Shown here one piece after another: positions 48,901 through 61,435 of a DNA stretch of 64,000 nt. Made by a program: the position numbers and the translations under genes. This DNA comes from Setophaga petechia (lineage: Eukaryota > Chordata > Aves > Passeriformes > Parulidae). How positions within the stretch are numbered: position 1 is the first letter of the stretch; the number at the start of each line of letters is the position of its first letter. Location: the NCBI GenBank assembly GCA_024362935.1, contig JANCRA010000019.1, positions 9,048,501 through 9,112,500 on the forward strand. Direction: 5' to 3'. The notes beneath the pieces were generated by a model. The model had not been told where the DNA came from. It saw nothing but the letters and a program-made list of their open reading frames with translations, and did not search any database.

Positions 48901-51900
48901 AAGGATTTAATATTTTGATAAGGAGAGAATTGATCTATGGCATAATCAAGCCTTCTGTTTAGGGTAATTTAGAGTCTATTTATGCTTCTGCAAGCCAGAT
49001 CTCCTTTCTTGCCAAGGTTTCCTGAAAGAAAAAGCAATGTCCATACAGCAAGACAAGCAGCTGAAGGCACCTGGAGCATCTAGTTCTTCCAGTGAATAGG
49101 GCTTCCTATTTTTCTTCCTGTGTTGACTATGAGGTTGACCAGCAAATATCTCCCACGTGGTCTTGTTTCTATCTTTATTTCATGCCAGATTAGGCTTTAA
49201 AAGAAGTTTGATTCTTTTCCAAGTTCAGAAGTGTAAGCACAGAGTTTCTGCACTTGAACTTTAAAGCACAACTTTATATGTACCAATACCGAAAATCTCT
49301 GCATGTTTTAAAAGAAGCTAGTTCATTAGAAAGAATAATATTCCAGTATTCCTGGAATTATAATATTTGCCTATTTTTATTTTCTTCATCTGCGGTAATG
49401 CATTACAGAACGGAAAATTTGGTTGGGTAGTTCAAATAGTCCAGGATTAAAAGGTAAAGTGAGACCATTTCTAATAAAGGGGCCATTTATAGCAAAAATA
49501 AACCATTCACAGTGAAAGACACTGTATCTTTGCAAGTCAGGTTTACACTGGCAAATGCCATCCTGCAAACATTGCAAAAATATGTCAGCTGAATCCCAAT
49601 TTCCCCTTACATCTATACCAAGAGGTGGTTTCCATGGCCTTGTGTGTATTTATGGTCTGTAAGTGTAAATTTGTCCTTCCTGGTTTTGCCAGCTAATAGG
49701 AGAGCAGACTGGCCCTAAATACACTTCACATGTTTCACTTTACAATATACATGGTTTGGGTGGGGAATTTAAAGATCAACACACTGATCTGCAAGTGTGT
49801 ACAGACATTTTTCTACAGTATAGTTATAAACCTTTTACATGCACAAGTGATAGGAAAATGGGAATAAGCTGCAAACCTGTGGGCATAATTGGAGTGTATT
49901 CTCCCAGTGTTCAAATGTGTAAAACAGGACTATTATGGCTCTCCACGAGAATTTAGGCATATAGCTTGAGGACATTAAAACTACAGGGGGATAGTGTCAA
50001 GATTTTAAAGAAAACACAAGTAATAGGAAGTCATTTTTAAGGACTGAAGAAACTTCCATCAAAAAAGAACAGAAAAAATAATAATAAAGAGCAGTGTATT
50101 TAAGGGCACATTAAAAAATTTAGAGAGTAATCTATATAGTCTGCTGGAGCATTTCCTTTCCCTAAAAGGATCTAGCCCTGGGGAAAAAAATGTGTAAAGA
50201 ATTACAAAAAATGGTAGATACAATAGAAATTGCTGATGAAGTAAAATAAGCACAAAAGTAAAGCGAATTCCTGAAGGCAACAGAAGACTAGAAGGGAAGT
50301 GAGATTTTTTTTCTGCTACGGGGCTAAAAGGAAAAGGCAGTTGAAGATGAAATAAGATGTCTCTAAAACACAGAATTCAAATTATAATCAAGGGCCCTGA
50401 CATGGCAAAACTCCTATTTCTTTATTTGTTAGGAAGGAAGAAAAACTAATGATACACACATATGCAAATTAAATGAAGGAGATGGGAAGCTCAGGGGGGA
50501 AATCTGCAATAAGGAGATGATAAATATGTATTTACCTAGCTGTAATAATTTCAGATCTTTAACATTATATGACATTCTTGAAGGATTATGAATCTCATCT
50601 AATAGCTATTGAAAAGGAGTGGCTCTTTGTCAGTGGAACTGATAGATGTTAAATCCACCACTTATAAATTACATGTTTCAAAGGGAACCACTGAATCAGG
50701 GAAAGATATAATACCTTCTACAGTTTAAAATAAAAAGAGAGGATGAGCTAAATAATAGGCCTGATCACTTTTTCACTAGAAGAGCACAAGCAGGTGTTGG
50801 CTTACAGGTGTTGGCTTTTCAGCTGGGAAGCTTGTGAGAAAGAGGAAGCACTGATCAGCATGAAGTGGCAAGGAGATAACATATTTGAGTTTGTAAAATG
50901 ATGGTGAAAGGAGTGTCAGTTCATCATTCATTCTACTAAGTTTCACTTATCAATGTGCCAACATCCATAGCTGGCAAAGTGCTCATGTGCCCTGTTTTGG
51001 AAAAGCTATGAAATCATACATTCAGAGCATAATCTTCTTTCTATATCACAAGGTATTACATTTCATGCAATTGCTCATGTATTAAGTTAATTATTTGGGT
51101 ATCAATATATAATAACTTGTGTTTAGCCACAGCACATTGTTCAGAAATGCCTGACCTGAAGGTGTCAAGTCATGAAGAACTCATTACTTTGAGAGCTTAT
51201 TCCAGTGGTTAATCTCTTTCAGTGTTAACTAATAGGTATTCAATTCTAATTTGAATTTTTCTGGCTTTAAGTCTCAGCCACTGGTTCATGTTATGCTTGT
51301 TTGCCTTGACAGGAAAGCCTTTACTGCTTTGTGTTTTCTCTCTAATGTACTCACCTGTGTTAGCCTGGTCACCTCTGTGAGGTTTAAACAAAAGGAGCTC
51401 ATTAACACTTACTACAGGGTTTAGACCAAGATATTTTAGGATTAGTTTTTTTCTGTACGTATTCCCACTTTCCACATTAAAAATGCAGACATTGGAATTC
51501 TCCCAAGTAGCTCTTGTTTCATCGCTATGTACTCATTTGTTTCTTTTTTATCTGCACATATAGGATTCAAATTAGTCTCTTTTTTTTGCTGTTAAATCAA
51601 ATATTGGCTCTCTTGTTTGTCATGATTTGGTATAAACATTAAATTCTCTTTGTGAGTCAGGGTATCCAGGAGCCAGTCTACAGAATATGGACACAGACTG
51701 CATTTTGTTGACCTAAAATACCATCCATTTGAATGAGTCCTAGTCTTCCTTTTTAATCATTGTCTTGCACATTACTAAATCATATGCCTCAGCAAATCTG
51801 TAATCTCATTATAGGTTTCTTTGACAAGACACACTTCTAGTAAAACTATTGTCACTAGCATTAGTCCTCTACATCAAGTTTTTATAACTGTAGTCCCATG

Positions 51901-54900
51901 TCTTTTGTAATTTTCCTGCTACTTTTGTCAAACCAGAGAGTAATTACCTACATTTTCTCATTTCTCTCATTTTTCTTTAATATTCACATACTATTAACAT
52001 TATTTATGTCTTACAACATTTTCCTGTATTTGTTAAAAATTTACTCAACAGATTGAGGATCTGTTCAGCCAGTTTTTATAAAACTCCAGGGTTCTGTGAG
52101 AACCTGGTAAATACCTATCTAGGTACATACATTTAAATCAGATTTTATGTTATTGCACAATACCACTTAGTTATTAATAAAATGAAAAATTCTTTAACCA
52201 CTCTTGATGTAAGCGGATCAGACTCCTCCCCAAAAATAAAACCCCTAAAATATTTATGAATATTTTATCTCTTTGTCACCATCAAAAAATGCAGTCTCAG
52301 ACAGTAATGACTTAGAGTTTCTTCTGTAATTAATGTAGTTAAAAAATTCACAAATCTTCATGAAACCTGGTTATTGATTTTTCTTGAAATGTACATCAAT
52401 ATATTTTTATAGCCTGAAATTTCTACTACTTATCAACGTTTGTTTAGTCTTTTTCTACTTACTTCTACTCATTTTTTTTTCTATTCACCACTGAATCAGA
52501 ACCAGATTCCAAGTACTATTACTCTATTTTTGGTTACAGAGATGTGTCACATTTTATAGTCAGTAAAGAGCTCCCTATTTTCATTGACGTTTTTCTACCT
52601 TTTTCCTTTTAAGTCATGCTGCTTGTAATCTTAGTGACAGATAACAAACCGTGTGATTTCAATGTATATACAGCAGGTAACGAAAGATATGGAAAGCAGT
52701 TTGCAGTTTCAAAGTCCAGTGGCCAACTGCAGATAATAATTATGAAGGAACAAGTACTTAAAAGGAGAGCAGGCAGTAAATGACAGACACTGTGTCACTG
52801 TAATGCTGCTAGAGAGGCTCTTAGCTCACATCCTCAGTCTGGCAATTCAAAACTGATCAGTTGGAGCCTTGGAAGAGAGATATTTCCATTCAGATTTATA
52901 TTTTACCAATCGTTAATCATATGTCATGTAGCTAACTAGGAAAAAGCAGATTATTTTGTTCTAATTTAAGTGTTTTATATAGAAACATTGAACACTGATT
53001 TCCTGAATTGGTATTCTTCCAGGGTGATAATATAATCTAAAATAATGCAGTACTTGACTTATATTAGATGTGTGGTAAAAAGAACCACAGCCTCAAAAAA
53101 CTGAGACCTTGCACAGACACAGAAATGTTTGTATTCAGAAATGAAAAGGAACTGGTGACTTTCCAAGCCACTGAACAACTTCAAACAGCTACCATTAAAA
53201 ATAAAAATACATTCCTGCACTGAATATGAAATATTTTTCAAAAATGCTCCAGATTTCTGTGCAGTAATCTAAAGCCATGCAGTCGGTCTAATATTTTATC
53301 AATGTCTTACAATGCATCTGTGTACTTCTGTTTTGTATAAAAAGGGCAGGGGGAAAAGCATCAGAAAAGACTTCTTCACCAAAAAGAAGAGTTTGATATC
53401 AGACTTTTTATTTTTCTATTCTAGTGATTAGATTTTGTATTACAGTCTGCACCCTCCTGTTTAAGAATCTGAAGACAGGCATTTTTTGGTTTATATTGAA
53501 ACACGGGAGTCTTGAATATCTCTTCAGCTGCTTCCTAGTGTTTGTTCCACAGGAAGGGAGTTAGTTGGTAGCATAATGCGCTTTGTTGTATCTGCATCAG
53601 CAAAGCAGATAAGCTCAGCCTCTCTTCATCTGAAAAAGGAACAGAGAAATAGCACCAGGAGACAGTGCAATACTTCAAGATATTGTGAAGATTTCAGGCA
53701 ACTAGACGATTTTCAGGTAAGCAGAAAAGGTCCTCTGCTGCTTACATTCCTGTGCTGTTTCCCAAACTGCTAATTTTGGCACTGAAAAGCTCTGTCTTGG
53801 GTGTGCTAACATATATTTTAGTGCTGGGTATTCCCTTCATGCAGAAGACGGCTCTTCACCAGCTGTTCACTGTGACACATGTGGATCAGCATCATATGGA
53901 AGGGACCAGCAGGGCTTTTTCCTGAAAACCTAATGTTGAGATTTGGCTACTTACGTACTTTGATTACACCACAGTTCTTTCCGCAGAGACCTTATCACAT
54001 GAAAGGGCAGGCTCCTCGTGAGTCCCGGCACGTTTCTTCCTTTGGCAGATCCCTCCTTAGAATTCAGGGAGGCAGAAGATACTTTTCAGGTCACAAGCAT
54101 CATTTATTTCTTCTTGGGAGTTTTCCTGGACTGTCTACACTAGCACTTAGTGGAAGGCCTGCTGCAGTAGGACTGATGGCACTAAATCAAAGCACTGACA
54201 AAGCTTCTGAAGTACAATTCTTCTGGGTGCTTCCTGTGAGCACTTTCTCTCCTACCCTCTTTTACCAGCTCTGTTCAGGGCTGAACTTTTGGCACAGTCA
54301 TTGACACATAGCTTTGTCAAGTTGCAATTTGCTTAGTAAAAGAGTGGAAATACAGGATTAAAAGCTTGTTTATCACAGAACTTGTTAGCTAGCATAGGGC
54401 ATCAAAGCAAGTTGTTCCGTGGCAGTGCTTTTTCAGTGTCACGGGGAAAGTGAAATCCGTGCCAGACAATGCAGTGCATCAAGCCCAGGAAGCTGCAGGC
54501 GTTTTTCTTGTAAACTTCTCCTTTCATAGTCCAAATTCCAGACACTACAAAATCCCTGCAGTGTGGTGTTTCAAATGAGGTACAGCAAGACTGGCAAAAA
54601 AGTGGGCATGTTCTGCTAATGAGGGCAAATTATGCCAGCTCTTTACAAAGAATAGCGTGTTTCCACCCACATCAAACCTGAGAGGTGTGGATAGAGAGGA
54701 GAGAGAGGCTACAGTGCTGTTTGTTCTTTTCTGCTCACCTCAGTCTGGCATCTTGTAGAGACCATGTATCATATCATGTCTGATCTTGCCCCCATTAAAA
54801 AAGGACACTATTTTATGTGGAAGTTGGATTGCCTAAGGGGGAAAATGGCAGTAGTCAGATTCTCACCACACACCCAAACATGCTCTCAGATATTGCTGCT

Positions 54901-57900
54901 GGCTTTAGCAGCAGTAGTACAATTGGCAACAATCAGTTTGTGGTCTTCATTAGGTTTAGGAGCCTGGCTGTTGTAAATTGTAATATTCTACAGCTACAAT
55001 TCAGAATGTTAATGTGCATTTTCAGTGTAAGGAGAATATCCATTTGGGGCTTTCCAGTTTATAACAAATTTTGTAGTTTATATAGCATTCAACTACACCA
55101 GACATTTTTTCTTAAGTACTTTCTGTGCTAACTTAATAAATCATTCCTCATATCCTCATGTTTAAATTATATTCCAATACACGCTGCATCCATCAGAGTT
55201 GATGAGAGTGCAACAGTGCATGCTCTAACTTTCAAAGAGCTGACATCTCACACCCTCATTAGCAGGAATGTATCTAGAAGCTATAAATGCTTTCTAAAGA
55301 TCCAAACAAAACAGCTCCCTGTGACTTATTCACTTCCTGCTTTCCTTCAGAAGCAGCTGAAAGAGGCACTCTGCACCTGCCTTCTCCTTGTGCTGACATC
55401 TGTTTTTAAATGAGAAAGGAGGCAATGAATGTTAAACTGAAGGGACTGACTTTATTTTTGATTGCAAAGATTCTCAGCTTGAAGAATGAGTTCAATTCCA
55501 GTGCCTTTCACCTTCCTTGCTACACAGAGAGACAAAGAGAGCATTCATAGACACAACACATGTGACATGGGGCAGTCTAATGGCATTAGAACAGTTCAGT
55601 GAAACATTAATGAATTTACAGTGATGACAGCACAACAGTGCCAGGATCTAATTTTTTCTGTGCTAAGTGGTTTTCATAAGTAACCTCAAACACTAAAAAA
55701 CAGTGAGGACTAAATCTTTCCTTTTCTAACAAAATATAATCAACTTTTTTCTTTTTAAAGCAGTAGCCATTCACTTGGTGTTTCTCCAGTCTCAGGTTCT
55801 TCTCAGCAAGCTCAGATAAGACTGCAGGTTTTCCAAGCATCTGATGGTTCAAATTTATTTTTGCCCCTAATCTCCTGTGCTTCATGCTGCTTGCCTCAAC
55901 AGCTGCTTGGACTGAGACATAAAAAAAAAAAAAAACTTGCACAGAAAAAAAAAATGTATGATCTTGCCTATAGCACCACACCTTTAATCCAACCTTATTT
56001 TCACATCCTTTTCTTCACCATTATACCTCCTTGCTGTCACATATCTGTGCTTACTTAAGTATTTGAGTGAGGTGGATATGTAAGGTGTTAAGTCAGATGT
56101 CAGCAAGGTTCTTGAGATGACGAAAGATGTGAGTGCTGGCTGTTTACACAAGCTTTTATCCTGCCTCACTGACATCAAAAGATTATTGCCATTGACTTAA
56201 ATTAGCATGGTGACAGAGCCAGAAACCTCTGCTAGAATGTCCATTTCCAGAATCCTGAAGAGGAAGGTGTTGGGCATGAGGAGTGTGAGAGCTTGTCTTC
56301 AAAGTCTACCCAGAACAGAGGTCATACTTTAGCATCCACAAAATTATTCGCAAGATTAGTAATTTCATTGCAGGTATCTCCCTATAAGGAGAACTATGAG
56401 TCTATACTTCAAGCAAAGCAAAATAGTCCCAGATTTCTGAAATTTCTGTGGTTTTAAATATATCCCATGACATTTCTCTGAAGAAACAGGTGTTCTTCCA
56501 AATGCTATAAAGATACATATTACAAATCACATTGTCCTTTCTGAGAAAAATGGGTAATGAAACAGACAAGGAAGGGGACAAGGAGGACAATAAGTGTCTG
56601 TATGTTTTCAGGGATCTGCTAAATCCAACTTAAGCTTCAGGAAGGCTGGGGTGGGGAAACATGCACTGCAGTCTGCAGTGTTCATACAGAATGGGTAAAT
56701 ACAATGAAACTTACCTTCCTTTAGTGTAATATCAGTAGAACCAAGCAGTGTGGGGTGCAGTGTAGACCAGCTAATTGCATAGATACCCAAAGGTCTGGAG
56801 AGACTGGCGTAGCACAGCAAACGACTTTGTGATCTGTACCCAAGACAGCAAGAGCAAAGGCAACTTTCATAGCAGGCAGAGTTCATTAGTAGAGCAGGAA
56901 GGTATGAGACTGCACTCCAGATGCACTGGAGCAGTTTTCTTACAGAAAACGTGACTCTAAGGACATTGCCATGAGAGAGGAACTACAGAATCAGGGCAGA
57001 GCAGAAGTACATCCACTGAGGTTTATTTACTCCCCTGTCTGCTTGCCAATTGATTTCAGTGGGAGTTCTTATGTCAGCAGGGATTCCTGGGAGAAGATAA
57101 ATCTATCCTCTTTCTATCAGAAATGCTTTGAGAATCACATTCAAAAAAATGTATTATATAGGATTGATTGCCTTCATTAGCCTCATTTCAGTCATATTAT
57201 GAGATATTAATGACAAGACAATTTCTTATGGAATTACATTCTTATTAATATCACAACATCTTCATACCCCCAGCAGTTATCATATTCATCTTTCATATGT
57301 TGGAAATCCCAATAAAATTAGCTAACTGAATACTAATAGCATGACTGTGTCTTTCACTCTCCCATATGTTCTGTTATCTTCTTTTTATCTTACTTTCGTC
57401 TTTATTGGGTTGTTTTTTGGGGTTTGTTTTTAGTTGTCAAATTGTATTGCAGAGCACAGAATGCTTTTCTGGTCCTTACAATGTCTCATACATTAAAAAT
57501 GCATTAGAGAAGATGTAAGCTACCTCAATTTGCTTTAAAATGTCTTTTCTTCATAGCTACTGAAAATAAGACTCATTAATGCATTAATCCTAAATAGAGT
57601 AAGTGGTCTAGGCCAAAATTTACTGGTAAAAGGATGATGTGAAAAAAAAAAGTATATCTTTCTTCTTGTTCTTGGTGTTCAAAACAATTCATTGTTGATA
57701 ATAGTCATATCAATAAGGGGAACTTGGAGAGAAATTAAAATTACTTTGTCTAATTCAAACCTGGGGAGAAAATTATTTTTCCTAAACAATGAAAAAGCTG
57801 CTTTCCAAAGTGGTTTTATCACTATGGAACTGTTACAGAAGTCATGCTGTTACATACTCCTTCTCTTCAGTATGTAGAAGGCTGGGGGAGATATTTTTTC

Positions 57901-58387
57901 ACACATATTCCCAGGCCTGCTGTATTCCCTTTGTGCTTCGTGAGATCAGCACAAAAGGTCTAGAAAGTAGGCTGGAAAAATCAGCTGCAGCTTCTCCTTG
58001 AGAGAAGGGCTCCCCAGGTGCCTCAGTGCCAGCAGAGCCAGCTGTTCCCCACCAGCACCTTGCTCCAGCAGACTGACAGACCAAGGTCATCCTGCTGACC
58101 ATGATCCCCACCTGGGGATGGGAAAGGATGGGAAAGCCCAGCCTCTAGGGAAGGCAGCTGGTGAGGAGCAGCAAAGCACCTCCCATCTACCCCAGAATCA
58201 GGTGCCAAAAGGTCCCTGCTGTCTCCCTGGATGTCAGGATCCTACGTGCATTTACACCCTGCAGGTTTATAGGTGAATTCTTTCTAACAGAACTTATTAG
58301 CAGCAGAAGAGCATGATTGCATCCAGACTGTGACATGGGGCTTTCTACAGAGCCAACCCTTTTTGGTCTATTATATGAGCAATAATT
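45931..58387. other. 12.5-kb stretch with no gene seen (upstream of CA8)
   Basis: AT-rich intergenic sequence. The longest open frames (about 120-140 codons near 53.9 and 55.8 kb) show no recognisable domain or exon-like boundaries. Only a probable old LINE piece near 51.2-51.5 kb is noted. In human the next gene upstream of CA8 is RAB2A; nothing resembling it is seen here. Confidence 0.6.
51190..51470 (-). mobile_element. Probable ancient CR1/L3-type LINE fragment
   Basis: CATTACTTTGAGAGCTTATTCC, TTCTAATTTGAATTTTTCTGG, CTTTAAGTCTCAGCCACTGG and TTCATGTTATGCTTGTTTGCC resemble the reversed 3' region of old amniote CR1-like elements. Divergence is high and the match is from memory. Confidence 0.4.
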
Positions 58388-60243
58388 TCACAGAATGGCT
58401 GAGGTTGGAAAGCACCTCTAGAAACCAACTAGGCCAAACCCCTTGCTCAAAGCAGGGTCAACTTAAAGCCGATGTTCAAGGTCACATCTCATTGGGTTTT
58501 GAATATCTACAGGGATGGAGAATCCACCACCTCTCTGGGAAAGCTGTGCCTGCGTTTAACCACTCTCACAGAAATCACTGGTTTTTTATGTTTAAGTGGA
58601 TTTTCCTGTGTTTCATTTGCTCCATTGACTCTTGTCCTGTAATTAGACACCACTGAAAAGATCCTGACTCCATCCTTTTCAATCACCTCATTTATTCATT
58701 ATTTATTCACACTGATGAGATTCCCCTGAGCTTCCTTATCTCATGGCTCAATCACCCCAATTATCTCACTATCTCAGCCTTTCCTGTTAGGGGAGACACT
58801 CCAGTTCCTTAACCATTTTCTTGGTCCTGCGCTGGACTCTGTCCAGTAGCTCCACATCTCTCTTGTCTTGGACAGCCCAGAGCAGGACCCAGAACTCCAG
58901 GTGTGGACTCGACAGCACAGAGTAGAGGGCAGGATCATCTCTCTTGACCTGCTGGTGAATCCCTTCCTAATGAAGCCCAGAAAGTCCTTTGTATTATAGC
59001 TGCTTTTCAGCTCATTGACCCCACAGCTTTTATGGGTACCTGCAGTTCTATGCATTCCTTTGACTAGGTATTTCCCTTTTTTGACCTTCAAGAGGTTTTT
59101 GTCAGCGTGTTTCTCCAGTCACAAGCATTTGGTATAGCAGCCACTCATTCCAGTTTCCTATCATGCATAAACTTGCTGAGGAAGCACTCTGTCCCACTGT
59201 CCAGCTATCTTACAAAGATGTTAAACACTTTTGGCCCCAATATCAATCTCCAGTGTACACCTCTGTGTGGCTGATCATAGGCTTTTCAGCCCAGCAGTTC
59301 AGGCAATTTTCAGTCCAGCTCAGTCCTGTTATCTAGTCTGTACATCACTGATTTACCAGGAAGGATGTTATGGCTGCCAGTGTCAAAAACCTTGCTAAAC
59401 TCAAGATAACAACATACACTGTTCCAACTGATCTGTAGTTTCTTCTTGAAGCAAGGAGTGACATTGGCTTTCTTCCAGCCCTCAGGACCCTTCCCTGATG
59501 GCAATTCAAGAAAGGTCTTGTAGTGGCATTAACTCCCTCAGCACTCGTTATTGCATCCCATCAGATTGACTTGTGTTCATTCTGGGTAAGGATCCCTTAA
59601 TCTGGTCCTTCTCCAGCAATGGCAATTCTTGCTTATTTCAGATGTTTCCCTGTCTCTAAGGAAACAGGGAGATCCCAGAGATCCCTGAAGGTTGGTTTTA
59701 CCAGCAGAGACCAATGAGAAATGAGCACTGAGTACACTGGTCTTTTCTGTGTTCTCTGTCACCAGGTGGCCTGCCCTGTTCAGCAGTTGGCCAGCATTTT
59801 TCCCAGTCTGCCTTTTGTGGCTGATGTACCTGTAGAAACCTCCCTTTTTTCCCTTCATGTCTCTAGCTAGATCCAACTCCAAGTAGGCTTTGACTTTACT
59901 AAGCTGATCCCTGCATGCTTATTCAGGGTATCTATATTCTTCCCATAACATCTTACTACTTCCACCTCTTGAATTTTTCTTTTTTACCTTTGAGCTTACT
60001 GTTCATTCATGCAGGCCTCCTCCCACCTCTGTTTTACTTCCTGCAGGTGGGGATGGACAACTCTTGAGTCTGGAAGATCTGATCTTTGAAAATCAGTCAG
60101 CCCTCCTGAACTCTTCCTCTTTTCTGCAAGAGGATGTCACATGGGATTCTTCCAGGCAGGTCCCATTGTTTGCTTTCCTGATGTCCAGGGTTGTTAAACT
60201 GTTGTCTTCTCTCAGGATCCTGAGTTCCATCTGCTCCTGGCAT
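58388..60243 (-). mobile_element. CR1 LINE, antisense, host copy (3' part)
   Basis: From its 3' end at 58388 (CAGAATGGCTGAGGTTGGAA) the plus strand follows reversed CR1 3'UTR (CCACCTCTCTGGGAAAGCTG; CACTGAAAAGATCCTGACTC). It then follows the reverse-transcriptase frame backwards: AACTTGCTGAGGAAGCACTC, CCTTGCTAAACTCAAGATAA, GAGTGACATTGGCTTTCTTC. It continues to sequence upstream of the RT domain near 59.6-60.2 kb. Minus-strand translation gives GKGPEGWKKANVTPCFKK and KKGGFYRYISHKRQTGKNAG, both CR1 ORF2 phrases. Small deletions and stops show it is dead. Confidence 0.88.
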
Positions 60244-61215
60244 TCACACTCAGGGGTCTGTGCTGGGGCCAGTTCTGTTCAATATTTTAATTGATGACAT
60301 GGATGAGGGTGTTGAGTCTTTCATCAGTAAATCTGCAGATGACACTAAGCTGGGAGTGTGTGTTGATCTGTTGGAAGGTAGGAGGGCTCTGCAGAGAGAC
60401 CTGGAATGGTTGGATGGATGGGCAGAGTCTAACAGGATGAAGTTTAACAAGTCCAAGTGCCGAGTTCTGCATTTTGGCCACAACAACCCCCTGCAGTGCT
60501 ACAGGCTGGGGACAGTGTGGCTGGACAGTGCCCAGGCAGAAAGGAACCTGGGGGTGCTGGCAAGAGCTGACTGAACATGAGCCAGCAGTTGCCCTGGTGG
60601 CCAAAAAGGCCAAGGGCATCCTGGCCTGTATCAGGAACAGTGTGGCCAGTAGGAGCAGGGAGGTCTCTCTCCCCCTGTACTCGGCACTGGTGAGGCCCCA
60701 CCTTGAGTGCTGTGTCCAGCTCTGGGCCCTCAGTTTGGGAAGGACATTGAGAGGCTTGAGCACGTTCAGAGGAGGCAACGAGGCTGGTGAGGGTCTTGGA
60801 ACACAAGCCCTGTGATGAACAACTGAGGGAGCTGGGGGTGTTTAGCCTGGAGAAAAGGAGACTCAGAGGTGACCTTGCCATCCTAAAACTCCCCGACGGG
60901 TGGTTGTAGTCAGGTGGGGGTTGGTCTCTTTCTCCAGGCAACCACTGACAGAGCCAGAGGACACAGCCTTATACTGGGCCAAGGGAAATACAGGTTGGAT
61001 ACTAGGAAAAAGTTTTTTACAGAAAGGGTGATGAAGTTCTGGAATGGTCTGCCCAGGGAGGTGGTGGAGTCACCATCCCTGGATGTGTTTTAAAAAAGAC
61101 TGGATGTGGCAGTCAGTGCCATGGTTTAGTTTAGAAATATTAGGGCATGGGTTGGACTCAATCATCTTGAAGGTCTCTTCCAGCCTAGTGATTCTGTGTG
61201 ATTCTGTGATTCTCA
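60244..61215 (+). mobile_element. CR1 LINE inserted inside the antisense CR1
   Basis: A 5'-truncated CR1 starting in the reverse-transcriptase domain: [19 protein letters not shown] is read from about 60254, with [17 protein letters not shown] downstream. The 3'UTR follows (GTCTGCCCAGGGAGGTGGTG, 61049-61068), and it ends in GATTCTGTGTGATTCTGTGATTCT, the CR1 terminal repeat, at about 61215. One frameshift near 60.57 kb and later stops inactivate it. It is less diverged than the copy it interrupts. Confidence 0.9.
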
Positions 61216-61293
61216 ACCAGTTCATCTCTGTTTGTGAAAATCAGATCCTGCAGACTGTCTCGTCTCTTCACCTTCTCAGTCACCTGTATCAGA

Positions 61294-61327
<34 letters not shown>

Positions 61328-61435
61328 GGAACTTTGTAATCTTATTTTTGCATTATTGTCCATCAATGCACTCTAGAGGCCTCTTGGATTGCTCTTGTCT
61401 AGCTGTATCCAGCCATTGCAGCACTCCAGCTGTGT
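61216..61435 (-). mobile_element. CR1 LINE, antisense, host copy (continuation)
   Basis: Directly after the inserted element the reversed CR1 resumes with CAACCAGTTCATCTCTGTTT, GTGAAAATCAGATCCTGCAG and GCACTCTAGAGGCCTCTTGG, then ATTGCTCTTGTCTAGCTGT. This is the region further upstream in ORF2 than the last host sequence at 60.2 kb, so both parts belong to one copy. Confidence 0.75.
61294..61327 (+). repeat. (ATT)n microsatellite
   Basis: Eleven uninterrupted ATT units inside the CR1 continuation, expanded from a short AT-rich spot in the element. Confidence 0.95.

Noticed and set aside
53879..54304. 141-codon open frame upstream of CA8
   Set aside because: No recognisable domain, no splice-consistent neighbours and ordinary composition. 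A frame of this length is expected by chance in 64 kb.
60260..60574. 104-codon frame with reverse-transcriptase-like sequence as a possible functional gene
   Set aside because: It is the truncated CR1 reverse-transcriptase end, followed by a frameshift. The element is dead.
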